From assembly GCA_947499715.1 (NCBI GenBank), contig CANMPL010000003.1, positions 248,001 to 312,000 on the forward strand: DNA of 64,000 nucleotides, in the 5' to 3' direction. A program made the translations under genes and the position numbers. Each line of letters begins with the position of its first letter. Position 1 is the first letter of the stretch. The notes under the pieces were generated by a model. That model did no database searches and had not been told where the DNA came from. It saw only the letters and a program-made list of their open reading frames with translations. Below are positions 16,868 through 26,018 of this stretch, in pieces. This DNA is from an uncultured Paracoccaceae bacterium (GTDB taxonomy: Bacteria > Pseudomonadota > Alphaproteobacteria > Rhodobacterales > Rhodobacteraceae).

Positions 16868-17542
16868 CTAGGTGAGACGGCCGTCGACCAATCGCACGGT
16901 GCGATCCATGCGGGCGGCCAGATCAAGGTTGTGGGTGGCGATCAGGGCGGACAATCCGGTGCTGCGCACAAGCGCCATCAGCGCGTCAAACACCCGGTCC
17001 GAGGTGCTGGGGTCAAGATTGCCAGTGGGTTCATCCGCAAGCAGCAGGCTGGGCCCATTGGCGAGCGCCCGGCAAAAGGCCACGCGTTGCTGTTCACCAC
17101 CAGAGAGAGCGGCAGGGCGATGATCGGCGCGGGGTTTGACGCCGACACGGTCCAGCAGATCCAGCGCATGGGCTTCGGCCTTGGCCTGATCGACGCCATT
17201 GGCAAGCTGCGGCAGCACGATGTTTTCCAGCGCGGTAAACTCTGGCAGCAGATGGTGGAACTGATAGATGAACCCCACGTCCGACCGGCGCACAGCCGTG
17301 CGCTTGCGGTCGCTGAGTTTGGTCATATCGATGCCGTTGATCGCGACGTTGCCAGCATCCGGCACATCAAGCAGACCGGCGATATGCAAAAGCGTCGATT
17401 TACCCGCACCGGAGGGCGCAACAAGGGCCACAACCTCGCCTGCATCAACCGTCAGATCAGCGCCTTGCAGCACGGTCACTTCCGAGGGTTTGCCGTGGTT
17501 GTAGCCTTTGGTCAGGCCGGAAAGATCGAGCACGTTACTCAT
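16868..17542 (-). CDS. lolD: Lipoprotein-releasing ABC transporter, ATP-binding protein
   Basis: 224-residue ATPase of the LolCDE complex, which extracts outer-membrane lipoproteins from the inner membrane for LolA. Walker A is [13 protein letters not shown] near 40-52, the signature is [11 protein letters not shown], and Walker B is [13 protein letters not shown]. The ATG at 17542 overlaps the lolC stop by 8 bases (ATGAGTAA), so the two are translated together; the track-length extension to 17557 lies inside lolC. Confidence 0.9.
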   Translation of the reverse strand: MSNVLDLSGLTKGYNHGKPSEVTVLQGADLTVDAGEVVALVAPSGAGKSTLLHIAGLLDVPDAGNVAINGIDMTKLSDRKRTAVRRSDVGFIYQFHHLLPEFTALENIVLPQLANGVDQAKAEAHALDLLDRVGVKPRADHRPAALSGGEQQRVAFCRALANGPSLLLADEPTGNLDPSTSDRVFDALMALVRSTGLSALIATHNLDLAARMDRTVRLVDGRLT

Positions 17543-18818
17543 AGCGCAACGCCTCAACCGGGTTCATCCGCGCGGCCCGGCGGGCGGGGAAGATGGTGAC
17601 GATCCACGACAGGCCCAGCGACAGGGCCACGGATTTCAGCACATCATTGAGGCGCAGTTCGGCCGGCAAAGCATAGATGCCGCGGATCGACGGATCCCAG
17701 ACGCCGCCACCGGCCATGTAGTTCACGAAGCTGAAGATCGGGTCGATATAAAGTGCAAACAGGCAACCGAGGATCACCCCAAGGATCGTGCCAATGGTGC
17801 CGATGCCCGCGCCGCAGATAAAGAAGATCCGCAGGATAGACCCCTCTGACAGGCCCATGGTGCGCAGGATACCAATGTCGCGGCCCTTGTTTTTGACCAG
17901 CATGATCAGACCCGAGATGATGTTCATCGAGGCAATGAGCACAAGGATCGAAAGGATTACGAACATCACGTTATCTTCGACCGTGAGCGCCCGCAGAAAG
18001 GCACCGGCACTGTCGCGCCAGGTCCACAGCAATGTCCCCTGCCCGCCCACATCAAAGATCGCGGGCGTCAGGTCATCGACGTGATCTGGGTCGGCGACCA
18101 TCACCTCAATCTCATCAGCGACACCGTCGCGGTTGAAGAAGATCTGCGCGTCGGCCAGCGGCATGTAGATGCGGGTGCGGTCGATATCAAAGCGGCCAGC
18201 GGTAAAGATATAGACCACGTCATAGGCGCTCGTGCGGGGTGCGGTGCCCATCGCGGTGCGCGCACCATTGGGAGAGATCAGTTTGACCCGATCCCCCACC
18301 GTCACCCCCAATTCACGCGCGACGCCCGAGCCCATGGCGATGCCTTGGGTAAAGTTCGCGATATCCCCGACGCGATCCTCTGGATTGGCGATGCGGGGAA
18401 TGGTCAGCAAATCCGCCGGAGATATCCCATAGACGTCAGCGGCGGTGTTCTGTTGGCCCCGGTTCGCCAGCACCTGACCGCGCACCAAGGGTGCGGCACG
18501 GGTGACACCGGGGATGGCCGCCAGATCGGTCGAAAGCTGTTCGTAGTCCGGGATCAGACGGCTGACCTGCGTGGTCCCTGCAATCGCGGTTTGCTGGTAG
18601 ACAGTCACATGGGCGTTTGACCCAAGGATGGTGTCGACAAACTCTGCCCGAAAGCCAGAGCGGATCGCCAAGGTGGCAATCAGAGCAAAGACCGCAAGGG
18701 TCACGCCCACAAGGCTGATCCATGTCATGACAGAGACGCCGCCCTCTGCCCGTTTGGCGCGGATGTAGCGCCAGGCGATCATCCATTCGAATTTTGCGAA
18801 GGGGGCTTTACTGGCCAT
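17535..18818 (-). CDS. lolC: Lipoprotein-releasing ABC transporter permease (LolC/LolE)
   Basis: 427-residue inner-membrane permease. The N-terminal [26 protein letters not shown] and first membrane segment are followed by a large periplasmic domain and three C-terminal segments (around 280-305, 325-355 and 385-405), ending in [17 protein letters not shown], typical of LolC/E. Only one permease gene is present, so it may serve both LolC and LolE roles or form a homodimer. Start ATG 18818 chosen, since [12 protein letters not shown] is the usual beginning. Confidence 0.9.
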   Translation of the reverse strand: MASKAPFAKFEWMIAWRYIRAKRAEGGVSVMTWISLVGVTLAVFALIATLAIRSGFRAEFVDTILGSNAHVTVYQQTAIAGTTQVSRLIPDYEQLSTDLAAIPGVTRAAPLVRGQVLANRGQQNTAADVYGISPADLLTIPRIANPEDRVGDIANFTQGIAMGSGVARELGVTVGDRVKLISPNGARTAMGTAPRTSAYDVVYIFTAGRFDIDRTRIYMPLADAQIFFNRDGVADEIEVMVADPDHVDDLTPAIFDVGGQGTLLWTWRDSAGAFLRALTVEDNVMFVILSILVLIASMNIISGLIMLVKNKGRDIGILRTMGLSEGSILRIFFICGAGIGTIGTILGVILGCLFALYIDPIFSFVNYMAGGGVWDPSIRGIYALPAELRLNDVLKSVALSLGLSWIVTIFPARRAARMNPVEALRYE

Positions 18819-18903
18819 TTTGTGCCTTTTGCTGCTCGCGCGGACATTGGGGGAAGCAGCCGCGCGGGTCAATGTGGCTAGCAGATATTTGACCGTAAAG
18901 CGC

Positions 18904-20151
18904 CTAATGCAAGGTCTTGCCCAGCGCGGACTGTCGGGCGGTCAGAAAGTCGCGTTCCTGCGTGTTTTGCGACAACGCAATGGCGCGGTCATAGGCCGTA
19001 TGGGCGGCCACGGGATCGCCCACGCGGGCGAGCAGATCGGCATGGGCTGCGTGATAGGGCTGATAATCAGCGATTTGATCGTCCCGCACTTGTTGCAACA
19101 GCGCCAGTCCGGCCTGTGGGTCCTGCGCGTAGGACACGGCAATTGCACGGTTAATCTGGACAACAGGCGTCGGCTGCACCTTCCACAACAGGCCGTAAAG
19201 ACCGGCGATATCCTGCCAATCGGTCCGTTCCCAGCTGGGCGCATTGGCATGGGCCGCACTGATCGCGGCCTGAAGCTGATAAGGACCGATCCGCTGTTCG
19301 AGCAGGGCCGCGCTAATGATCGCGGTGCCCTCGGCGATCTTTGTGCGGTCCCACAAGCGACGGTCCTGCGCATCAAGCGGGATCAATGCGCCGCTGGGGG
19401 CGGCACGGGCGGCACTGCGGGCATCGTGCAAGAGCATCAGCGCCAATAAGCCGCGCACCTCTGCCGCTTTGGGCAAAAGATCCGCCACGACACGGGCCAG
19501 ATGTATCGCCTCTTGCGTAAGGCCTGCGCGCATCAGTTCCGCGCCAGAACTTGCAGCGTAACCTTCGTTGAAAATCAGATAGATCACCTGCAAAACCGCA
19601 TCAATACGCGCGGGCAGATGGTCGGCGTCGGGCACCGCATAGGGAATGCCTGCTGCGGCAATCTTGCGCTTGGCCCGCACAAGCCGCTGGGCCATCGTTT
19701 CTGGCTTGGCCAAAAAGGCATGGGCGATTTGGTCCGTGGTCAGCCCGCCCAAGGTCCGCAAGGTCAGGGCGACCTGCGCGGGACGCGCCAGCGCGGGGTG
19801 ACAACAGGTAAAGATCATCTCGAGCCGTTTGTCGGGGATCACGACATCCTCCACCGGTTCATTGGCAAGATCAGCAAGATAGGACAGTTCGGCGGCATGG
19901 GTGTTGTGGGTTGCCCGCCTGCGGATCCGGTCAATCGCCTTGCGCCGCGCGGTGGTAATCAACCAGGCATCAGGCGCATGGGGCAGACCATTGCGCGCCC
20001 AATGGTTCAGCGCAGAGACCAGCGCGTCTTGCAGGCAATCCTCTGCCAGTTGGAAGTCGCCCAGTGATTTGACCAAGGCGGCGAGGATGCGCCCCCAATC
20101 CTTGCGCACAACAGTTTCGATTGCGGCTTGGGTCAGGGCTGGGGGCGGCAT
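18904..20151 (-). CDS. ECF42-type RNA polymerase sigma factor with long C-terminal extension
   Basis: 415 residues. Region 2 (DFQLAEDCLQDALVSALNHWARNGLP, about 31-56) and region 4 (RPAQVALTLRTLGGLTTDQIAHAFL) occupy the first 185 residues. The rest is a helical, TPR-like extension as in ECF42 (DUF6596) sigma factors. No anti-sigma gene is adjacent. The start is 6 bases after the YciI/DGPF gene, the partner gene that characterises the ECF42 group, so the pair is probably one transcript and possibly the regulon. Confidence 0.88.
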   Translation of the reverse strand: MPPPALTQAAIETVVRKDWGRILAALVKSLGDFQLAEDCLQDALVSALNHWARNGLPHAPDAWLITTARRKAIDRIRRRATHNTHAAELSYLADLANEPVEDVVIPDKRLEMIFTCCHPALARPAQVALTLRTLGGLTTDQIAHAFLAKPETMAQRLVRAKRKIAAAGIPYAVPDADHLPARIDAVLQVIYLIFNEGYAASSGAELMRAGLTQEAIHLARVVADLLPKAAEVRGLLALMLLHDARSAARAAPSGALIPLDAQDRRLWDRTKIAEGTAIISAALLEQRIGPYQLQAAISAAHANAPSWERTDWQDIAGLYGLLWKVQPTPVVQINRAIAVSYAQDPQAGLALLQQVRDDQIADYQPYHAAHADLLARVGDPVAAHTAYDRAIALSQNTQERDFLTARQSALGKTLH

Positions 20152-20157
20152 CAGGTC

Positions 20158-20511
20158 TTAATTGTCCCAGACAACGATCGGGCGCACTTCAATGCGGCCA
20201 TAGTCAGCGGTGGGGATCAGCGCGGCATATTTCAGCGCCTCATCAAGATCCGCGCAATCAAGCAGGTAATAGCCGCCCAGCTGTTCCTTTGTTTCGGCAA
20301 AGGGGCCGTCCATTGTTTCGGTCTTGCCATCACGCACCGTCACCGTGGTCGCGGTTGAGACCGCCTGCAGCGCATCACCGGCCACCAGCTTGCCTTCGTC
20401 TTTCACCTTTTGGGTGAAGTCCTGATAACCCTTCATGAAGGGGCCAAATTCGGGTGTTCCGGGCTGCGGTCCGGTTCCTTCGGTGGAATAGATCAGGCAC
20501 ATAAATTGCAT
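20158..20511 (-). CDS. YciI (DGPF-domain) family protein
   Basis: 117 residues, complete single YCII domain: MQFMCLIYSTEGTG, then DGKTETMDGPFAETKEQLGGYYLLD, where DGPF is the signature, and an acidic LIPTADYGRIEVRPIV end. The biochemical role of DGPF proteins is unknown. Start ATG 20511 follows AAGGAG on the minus strand. Co-transcription with the ECF42 sigma factor downstream is inferred from the 6-base gap and known family pairing. Confidence 0.9.
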   Translation of the reverse strand: MQFMCLIYSTEGTGPQPGTPEFGPFMKGYQDFTQKVKDEGKLVAGDALQAVSTATTVTVRDGKTETMDGPFAETKEQLGGYYLLDCADLDEALKYAALIPTADYGRIEVRPIVVWDN

Positions 20512-20614
20512 TTGGTATCTCCTTGTCAGTGGGGCACAACCGCGCGCCCCTTACATACCAGACGCAGCAGGGTTGCCCAAATCGACAGGGGTGCGAAATT
20601 TTCTTGAAATTTCT

Positions 20615-21313
20615 TTACCAGTGGTTGCCGGGGGTCTGCCAAGTACTGACATCCTGCCCTTTTTGACCCGAGCCGGCCCAGATCAGGCCACGGCGCAGCA
20701 TCTCATGGGCGGGGCCTTGGGCGATGACATCGGCCTTGTGCCCTAGGGCGTTGTAATAGACCCGGCCATGGCCCCAGTGGCGGGTCCATGCGACCGGCAT
20801 ATCAACCGCGCCATTGGGGCTGTGATACCAGTTCACGACATCGGTGCGTGTGGTGGCGAGCACCGTGTTGGCGGGGTCGGTGTGCAGGTAATATTGTTCC
20901 GTCTCGACGTCGAAATCCGCGATCTCTGCCACCAGTGGATCGTCAGAGGTGATGGTCACGCGATGCTTGACGCCATCGCCGCCGGGGTGGGCAACCCAAT
21001 TCGCCCCGGTCATGAATTGCCACAGCGGCATATCGCGGAATGCGTCGCACATGCCACCATGGCACCCCGCAAGACCGGTACCACGGGCCACGGCCTCTGA
21101 CACGTTGGTGGCGGCCTCGCGGGTGGTCTGGCTCATGGTCCAGACGGGCACGATCAGGTCGAGGGTCTGCAGATAGTCGGGATCGTCAAAGGCATCGAGC
21201 GTGTCGGTCACGGTCACATCGCCCCCTGCCCCGGTCAGGATGTCGCGAAAGATCGCGGCGACTTTGTCAGGCTCATGACCATCCCAGCCGCCCCATGTGA
21301 TCAAGGCTTTCAT
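20615..21313 (-). CDS. ThuA domain-containing protein
   Basis: 232 residues of the ThuA-like class I glutamine amidotransferase-like fold. Family traits are ITWGGWDGHEPDK at the start, a LAGCHGGMCDAFRDMPLWQFMTG stretch near 85-105 (the ThuA equivalent of the nucleophile elbow) and a terminal GHGRVYYNALGHKADV. ThuA of Sinorhizobium acts in trehalose/disaccharide use, but most homologues are uncharacterised. It overlaps the DUF2937 gene by 4 bases and ends the three-gene run starting at 22442. Confidence 0.85.
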   Translation of the reverse strand: MKALITWGGWDGHEPDKVAAIFRDILTGAGGDVTVTDTLDAFDDPDYLQTLDLIVPVWTMSQTTREAATNVSEAVARGTGLAGCHGGMCDAFRDMPLWQFMTGANWVAHPGGDGVKHRVTITSDDPLVAEIADFDVETEQYYLHTDPANTVLATTRTDVVNWYHSPNGAVDMPVAWTRHWGHGRVYYNALGHKADVIAQGPAHEMLRRGLIWAGSGQKGQDVSTWQTPGNHW

Positions 21314-21882
21314 CTGCGCACTCCTTCCAGTTTGCGGATCGGCGGTTGGGCCGCGGGTGTGGGGCGTTGCAAGGCGGGTTCTTGCCTTGGTGTGGGGCCG
21401 CGTCTGCGGCGGAACGGTGCGGTGATCAGCGCCAGAAGTGCCGCGATCCCGGCCCAGCCGGTGACAAAGCCCGCCCCCGCCGTGACCGCGCCGGGGGTTG
21501 AAAGCGGCAGGGCTGGTTCAAAGTCGGCCCATGCGGCGGCCAGTGTTGCGGGATCTGCCATGCGCTGCGGCATGGCAATGCGTTCCATCGGCGTCGCGGC
21601 GCGCAGGGCGGTCAGGTTGTCCGACAGTCGCGCGTGGCGGGCGAATGTGTCGCGCATGTCATGCGCGCGGGCGTCTAGAAAACTGGTGCCGGTGAGCTGG
21701 GTCAGCGCCTCTTCCCTGCCCAGCCCCGCCTCTAGCGCAGAGGCGTCAAAATCCATCACCACAACTGTCAACGCATCGACCTGCCCGGCCAGCCGTTGCA
21801 GGTATTGCTGGCTGAAGGCGGGGTATTGCGACAGCACAGCGGCCCCGGCAAGGCCACCTGCGAGTGTCAAAGCACGGCGCAT
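21310..21882 (-). CDS. DUF2937 family membrane protein
   Basis: 190 residues with hydrophobic segments at about 4-22 and 133-158 around a helical periplasmic-type middle. FSQQYLQRLAGQVDALTVVV and the Arg/Pro-rich cytoplasmic tail fit DUF2937, of unknown function. Its start overlaps the peroxiredoxin stop by one base and its end overlaps the ThuA gene, so all three are likely co-expressed. Confidence 0.75.
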   Translation of the reverse strand: MRRALTLAGGLAGAAVLSQYPAFSQQYLQRLAGQVDALTVVVMDFDASALEAGLGREEALTQLTGTSFLDARAHDMRDTFARHARLSDNLTALRAATPMERIAMPQRMADPATLAAAWADFEPALPLSTPGAVTAGAGFVTGWAGIAALLALITAPFRRRRGPTPRQEPALQRPTPAAQPPIRKLEGVRR

Positions 21883-22442
21883 CAGATGCCCCCCTTGATC
21901 TGGTCAGCGACCCAGGCCGCGTCGCTGTCGGGCGGGAATACGGGATAGTTCACGCAAGCGATTACCCCGTCCTTTGCGATTATTGTGAGGCGTTTGAGCA
22001 TGTCACGCCCTTCAACCTGCAACATCGGCAGATCGAGGGCTTTGGCGAGGGAGAGCCCCGCATCCGACAAAAGCGGATAGGGCAGATGCAGGCGGTCTGC
22101 CGCCTCTTTTTGATCATCGGTTGTCTGGGTCGAGATGCCATAGATATGCGCGACACCAAGGGCTGACAGGTCGGCGTAAAGGTCACGGTAGGCGCAGGTT
22201 TGCGGCGTGCAGCCGCGCGCGCCTGCGATCTGGTCCCAACCGTCGGGCAAGGCGCGGTCGGGCCGCCCGGTCATGGGATAGCAAAACAGCACGGCAAGAC
22301 CGGACAGGTCAGCAAGCGCGACCGGGGTCCCATCCGTCGCCGTCAGGGACACCTCTGGCAGGCGTGTGCCAACCAGATGCGAGGCCCTTCCATCGTCGGC
22401 GGGGGCCGGAATTGTGGACCAATCCACGTCGGTTAGGGACAT
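21882..22442 (-). CDS. Peroxiredoxin-like thioredoxin-fold protein
   Basis: About 186 residues of the AhpC/TSA superfamily. After a core strand VLFCYPMTGRPDRALPDGWD comes GARGCTPQTCAYRD, with two cysteines in C-T-P-Q-T-C that stand in place of the standard peroxidatic PxxxTxxC loop. The C-terminus (TIIAKDGVIACVNYPVFPP) is Prx-like. It is expected to reduce peroxides in the cytoplasm, though the altered site makes this less certain. ATG 22442 is preferred because GAGG lies 6 bases upstream; ATGs at 22454 and 22478 are alternatives. Confidence 0.75.
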   Translation of the reverse strand: MSLTDVDWSTIPAPADDGRASHLVGTRLPEVSLTATDGTPVALADLSGLAVLFCYPMTGRPDRALPDGWDQIAGARGCTPQTCAYRDLYADLSALGVAHIYGISTQTTDDQKEAADRLHLPYPLLSDAGLSLAKALDLPMLQVEGRDMLKRLTIIAKDGVIACVNYPVFPPDSDAAWVADQIKGGI

Positions 22443-22523
22443 GTCGTGCCTCATGTCTTTTTTGTTTTGTGAAATCATAGGCCAAGCCGCGCCACAGGTC
22501 TATCGGGCAACCAACGTGTCCGG

Positions 22524-22557
22524 TTCATTTGACATTGGGTAAAATGAAACATACATA
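22524..22557 (+). promoter_or_regulatory. Possible promoter with overlapping operator-like repeat
   Basis: A -35-like TTGACA at 22529-22534 lies 17 bases before a weak -10-like TACATA at 22552-22557. The inverted repeat TTCATTT (22524-22530) / AAATGAA (22542-22548) straddles it. It sits upstream of the membrane-protein/Cro-like regulator pair and could be an autoregulatory site. Judged by eye only. Confidence 0.35.
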
Positions 22558-22603
22558 AAGTCCAACGAAGCAGACACATCGATTCGTAAAAAGGAGCCGC
22601 CAC

Positions 22604-23053
22604 ATGGCCTTTGAAGAGCGCAATACATGGACCTATTTGGTGATCAGCCTGATCGTCATGTTGATCTTTGGCACGCGGATTTATGATGCAACGGTGGCAG
22701 GTCTGTTTGACGGCCCGGACGGTTTGCGGACCTGGGCGCGGACGGTGCTGACCTATATCCCGATTGCAATTGTGATGGTGATTATCGGTGTGATCATGCT
22801 CAATATCCTTTACGGTATTGCCACCGGTGGTGACGATTTGACGATGAAAGAGGACGAGCGTGACCGACACATTGGTTTGCGGGGGATGCGTGTGACGGGC
22901 GCGGTATTTTCGACCGGATGGATCATCGCTGTGATCTTACTGGCGTTGGGGTCTTCGGCGCTGCAAGCGCTGAACCTGATGCTGATAGCGGCGTGGTTTT
23001 CGGACGTGGCGGGCAATCTGGTGAAACTGTTCTTTTACCGGCGCGGCTACTGA
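22604..23053 (+). CDS. Small four-helix membrane protein upstream of a Cro-like regulator
   Basis: 149 residues, hydrophobic segments at about 10-27, 48-70, 96-114 and 118-138, with the charged loop MKEDERDRHIGLRGMR between the second and third. This loop resembles DUF2178-type proteins, which are often encoded with a small XRE regulator, as here. The start has AAAGGAG 8 bases upstream. Stop and next start overlap (TGATG). Confidence 0.7.
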   Translation: MAFEERNTWTYLVISLIVMLIFGTRIYDATVAGLFDGPDGLRTWARTVLTYIPIAIVMVIIGVIMLNILYGIATGGDDLTMKEDERDRHIGLRGMRVTGAVFSTGWIIAVILLALGSSALQALNLMLIAAWFSDVAGNLVKLFFYRRGY

Positions 23054-23274
23054 TGGGCGCCCCCCCGATCAGCAACACGATCCGCCGATTGCGGTTTGAA
23101 ACCGGCGAGATGACACAAAAGGGTCTGGCCGAGGCCGTGGGCGTGACCCGTCAGACTATCGTGGCGATTGAGAATGCAAAATATTCACCGACGCTGGAGC
23201 TGGCGTTCAAAATTGCCAAGGCGTTCGGCAAGCCCTTGGAAGAGGTTTTTCAATACGACGCACCTGAAGATTAG
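23053..23274 (+). CDS. Small Cro/CI-type helix-turn-helix regulator (YozG-like)
   Basis: 73 residues, nearly all one HTH domain: ISNTIRRLRFETGEMTQKGLAEAV, then GVTRQTIVAIENAKYSPTLE as recognition helix and following, then LAFKIAKAFGKPLEEVFQYD. The ATG overlaps the TGA of the membrane-protein gene, so the two are coupled. Regulators of this size paired with DUF2178-like membrane proteins occur in many bacteria and archaea; their signal is unknown. Confidence 0.82.
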   Translation: MGAPPISNTIRRLRFETGEMTQKGLAEAVGVTRQTIVAIENAKYSPTLELAFKIAKAFGKPLEEVFQYDAPED

Positions 23275-23307
23275 CGTCTAACCAACGATAAATAAGAGGT
23301 ATTTCAC

Positions 23308-23952
23308 ATGGAACGTCGTTCTGTGACCAAGATAGCTGTGCCTGCATTGCTTTTATTCCTGGGGTCGATCCCAATCATCATGGCGGGCGTACGCGCGGTG
23401 CAAATCCCGATGGGGACGACCCCGGATGATGTCACTTATCTGCTGACGCAGCCCATGCCCTATTGGCTGCACGCGGTCAGCGGTGCGGCCTTTGGGATCC
23501 TGGGCCCGCTGCAATTTGGGCGCAGCATCGCGGGGCGATTTGGCAAGGTCCACAAGCTGATGGGTCGCGTCTTTGTGGGTGCGGGGGTTGTGTTGGGGCT
23601 GTCTGGGTTGCGGCTCATTCTGGCCTTTCCCGGATCTTCCACCCCGCTGCTGGATATCGCGCGTTTGCTGGGCGGGATTGGCTTGCTGATCGCGCTGGCG
23701 CTGTCGATCCGCGCCATACAGGACCGCAATGTGCCTGCGCACCGCGCTTGGATGATCCGCGCCTATGCGGTGGGTATGGGGCAGTCGCTGATCGCCTTTA
23801 TCCTGTTCCCGATCTACCTGATCACCGGAGAGCCCCCCATGGGCCTGATGTCTGATCTGACGCTTGTGGGGTCCTGGGTCATCTCGATCGGCGCGGGTGA
23901 GTGGGTCATCTGGCGCCGCTTGCGCCCTGCCCCTGTTTTGCGAACTATCTGA
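23308..23952 (+). CDS. DUF2306 family membrane protein
   Basis: 214 residues with about six hydrophobic segments. HAVSGAAFGILGPLQFGR, KVHKLMGRVFVGAG and VPAHRAWMIRAYAVGMGQ carry the regularly spaced His residues of DUF2306, which suggest haem or metal binding in the membrane, unproven. It begins 33 bases after the Cro-like regulator gene and is followed 14 bases later by a methyltransferase gene, so it belongs to the same plus-strand run. Confidence 0.8.
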   Translation: MERRSVTKIAVPALLLFLGSIPIIMAGVRAVQIPMGTTPDDVTYLLTQPMPYWLHAVSGAAFGILGPLQFGRSIAGRFGKVHKLMGRVFVGAGVVLGLSGLRLILAFPGSSTPLLDIARLLGGIGLLIALALSIRAIQDRNVPAHRAWMIRAYAVGMGQSLIAFILFPIYLITGEPPMGLMSDLTLVGSWVISIGAGEWVIWRRLRPAPVLRTI

Positions 23953-23966
23953 AAAAGGAGAGTGTG

Positions 23967-24584
23967 ATGTCACGTGCCACGTTCTGGAACATGATTGCCA
24001 AGAAATACGCCCGCGACCCCGTCGCGGATCAGCCCAGCTATGAAAAGAAGCTGGCGATGACGCAGGCAGTGCTGGACCCCCAAATGCGGCTGCTGGAGGT
24101 TGGCTGCGGCACCGGGACTACGGCGCTTTATCATGCGCCGAAGGTGGCGCAGATTGATGCGGTCGACTTTTCCCGCGCGATGATCGCGATTGCGCAAGAC
24201 AAGGCAAAGACGCAGGGCATCAGCAATGTAGATTTCCGCGTGGCGGGCCTTGATGACCTGCAAGCGGGCGGTGCCTATGACATGGTGCTGGGCCTGTCGC
24301 TGCTGCATCTGCTGGATGATGTGACCGCGGGCCTTGCAGCAATGGCCGCACAGGTCAAACCGGGTGGTTATGTCGTGACATCAACGGTTTGCATGGGCGA
24401 CATGGGTGGGCTGATGCCCAAAGTGGTGCCGTGGATTGGCAAGATCGGGTTGATCCCCCGTGTGTTACCCGTGACGCGCGATGCGCTGCTTGCGGCGCAT
24501 GAAGCTGCGGGGCTGGAGATTTTGGAAGAATTCCGCCCCCGCCCCGATGCGTCGGTTTTCTTGATTGCCCGCAAAATTGGGTAA
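23967..24584 (+). CDS. Class I SAM-dependent methyltransferase
   Basis: 205 residues. Motif I is LLEVGCGTGTTALYHA near 47, the acidic motif II IDAVDFSRAMI near 70, and LSLLHLLDD is the post-II region. The substrate is unknown; the fold resembles small-molecule methyltransferases. ATG 23967 follows AAAGGAG; the frame upstream (from 23901) overlaps the DUF2306 gene. The TAA is followed at once by hairpin copy 4. Confidence 0.85.
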   Translation: MSRATFWNMIAKKYARDPVADQPSYEKKLAMTQAVLDPQMRLLEVGCGTGTTALYHAPKVAQIDAVDFSRAMIAIAQDKAKTQGISNVDFRVAGLDDLQAGGAYDMVLGLSLLHLLDDVTAGLAAMAAQVKPGGYVVTSTVCMGDMGGLMPKVVPWIGKIGLIPRVLPVTRDALLAAHEAAGLEILEEFRPRPDASVFLIARKIG

Positions 24585-24606
24585 GCCGGTCTAAAGCCCG
24601 GCCTAC
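24585..24606. repeat. Dispersed short hairpin, copy 4
   Basis: GCCGG / CCGGC arms with loop TCTAAAGC and CTAC tail, one base different from copies 2 and 3. It fills the whole gap between two convergent genes; the CTA at 24603-24605 is the minus-strand TAG of proS. Confidence 0.8.
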
Positions 24607-25940
24607 AGGCCCGTGTAGATATCGACGATCCGTTGGACAGCATCGGCGGCTGAAAGCTCCTCGCTTTCGCCGGTGCGACGGCTGGTCAGTTCGACAACGC
24701 CGTTCTTGATCCCGCGCGGGCCAACGGTGATCCGCCACGGCAGGCCGATCATATCCATGGTGCCGAATTTGGCCCCGGCACGTTCATCGCGGTCATCGTA
24801 AAGTGGTTCAAGCCCGGCATTGGTCAGCTGTGCGTAAAGGTCTTCGCAGGCCGCATCACAGGCATCGTCGCCCGAGCGCATGTTCAGGATGCCACAGTGG
24901 AAGGGGGTGACGCCTTCGGGCCAGATGATGCCCTTGTCGTCATGGCTGGCCTCGATAATTGCGCCCAGCAGGCGGCTGACACCGATGCCGTGGGACCCCA
25001 TGTGCACGGGCGTCTGCCCGCCTTTGCCGTCATCAACGGTGGCGCCCAAGGGTTCGGAATAGGTGGTGCCAAAGTAGAAGATCTGGCCAACCTCGATGCC
25101 GCGCGCAACGCGGCGGCGGTCCTCTGGCACCTTGTTGAACAGGTCTTCTTCGTGGGTTTCATCGGTCCGCGCATAAAGCGAGGTGAATTCATCCATGATC
25201 GCCTGACATTGATCGACGTCGTCAAAGTTCACATCACGCTTACCGAGCGAGATCTCGGTGACGGCGCTGTCATAAAAGACCTCGGATTCGCCGGTGTCGG
25301 CCAGAACAAGGAATTCATGGGTGTAGTCGCCACCGATGGGGCCGGAATCCGCGCGCATCGGGATTGCTTGCAGTCCCATGCGTTCGTAGGTGCGCAGGTA
25401 GGTGACCAAGTGGCGATTGTAGGCGTGCAGTGCCGCGGCCTTGTCGATGTCAAAGTTGTAGCCGTCTTTCATCAGGAACTCGCGGCCACGCATGACGCCG
25501 AAACGCGGGCGAACTTCATCGCGGAACTTCCACTGGATCTGATAGAGCGTCAGTGGCAAGTCTTTGTAAGACTTCACATAAGACCGGAACGTATCGGTGA
25601 ACATTTCCTCGGCCGTTGGGGAAAACAGCATGTCGCGGTCATGCCGGTCCTTCATCCGCAGCATCTCTTCGCCGTAGCCGTCATAGCGCCCGCTTTCGCG
25701 CCACAGGTCTGCCGACTGCAGCGTCGGCATCAGCATCGCGATATGACCGGCCTTGGCCTGTTCTTCGTGCACGATGTTTTCAAGCTTGCGCAGCATCTTA
25801 AAGCCCAGCGGCAGCCAGGAATAAATGCCCGCGCTGGATTGCTTGATCATCCCCGCCTGCAACATGTAGCGGTGCGACACGATCTGCGCCTCGCGCGGGG
25901 TTTCTTTCAGGACGGGCAGGAAATAGCGGGACAGACGCAT
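24603..25940 (-). CDS. proS: Prolyl-tRNA synthetase (short alphaproteobacterial type)
   Basis: Charges tRNA-Pro with proline. 445 residues, i.e. the short form without the INS editing domain, usual in alphaproteobacteria. Class II motifs: [17 protein letters not shown] near 38-54, motif 2 [26 protein letters not shown] near 142-167, and a late [11 protein letters not shown] (motif 3). The anticodon-binding domain follows ([25 protein letters not shown]). Its stop codon is part of a repeat hairpin shared with the convergent methyltransferase. Confidence 0.96.
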   Translation of the reverse strand: MRLSRYFLPVLKETPREAQIVSHRYMLQAGMIKQSSAGIYSWLPLGFKMLRKLENIVHEEQAKAGHIAMLMPTLQSADLWRESGRYDGYGEEMLRMKDRHDRDMLFSPTAEEMFTDTFRSYVKSYKDLPLTLYQIQWKFRDEVRPRFGVMRGREFLMKDGYNFDIDKAAALHAYNRHLVTYLRTYERMGLQAIPMRADSGPIGGDYTHEFLVLADTGESEVFYDSAVTEISLGKRDVNFDDVDQCQAIMDEFTSLYARTDETHEEDLFNKVPEDRRRVARGIEVGQIFYFGTTYSEPLGATVDDGKGGQTPVHMGSHGIGVSRLLGAIIEASHDDKGIIWPEGVTPFHCGILNMRSGDDACDAACEDLYAQLTNAGLEPLYDDRDERAGAKFGTMDMIGLPWRITVGPRGIKNGVVELTSRRTGESEELSAADAVQRIVDIYTGL

Positions 25941-26018
25941 GGGAAGAGACCTTTAAGTTGCGGCCCAAGTCCTAGGGCAAAGGCTGGGCCTTCACAAGAT
26001 CAGCCGTGCGAGGGGACG

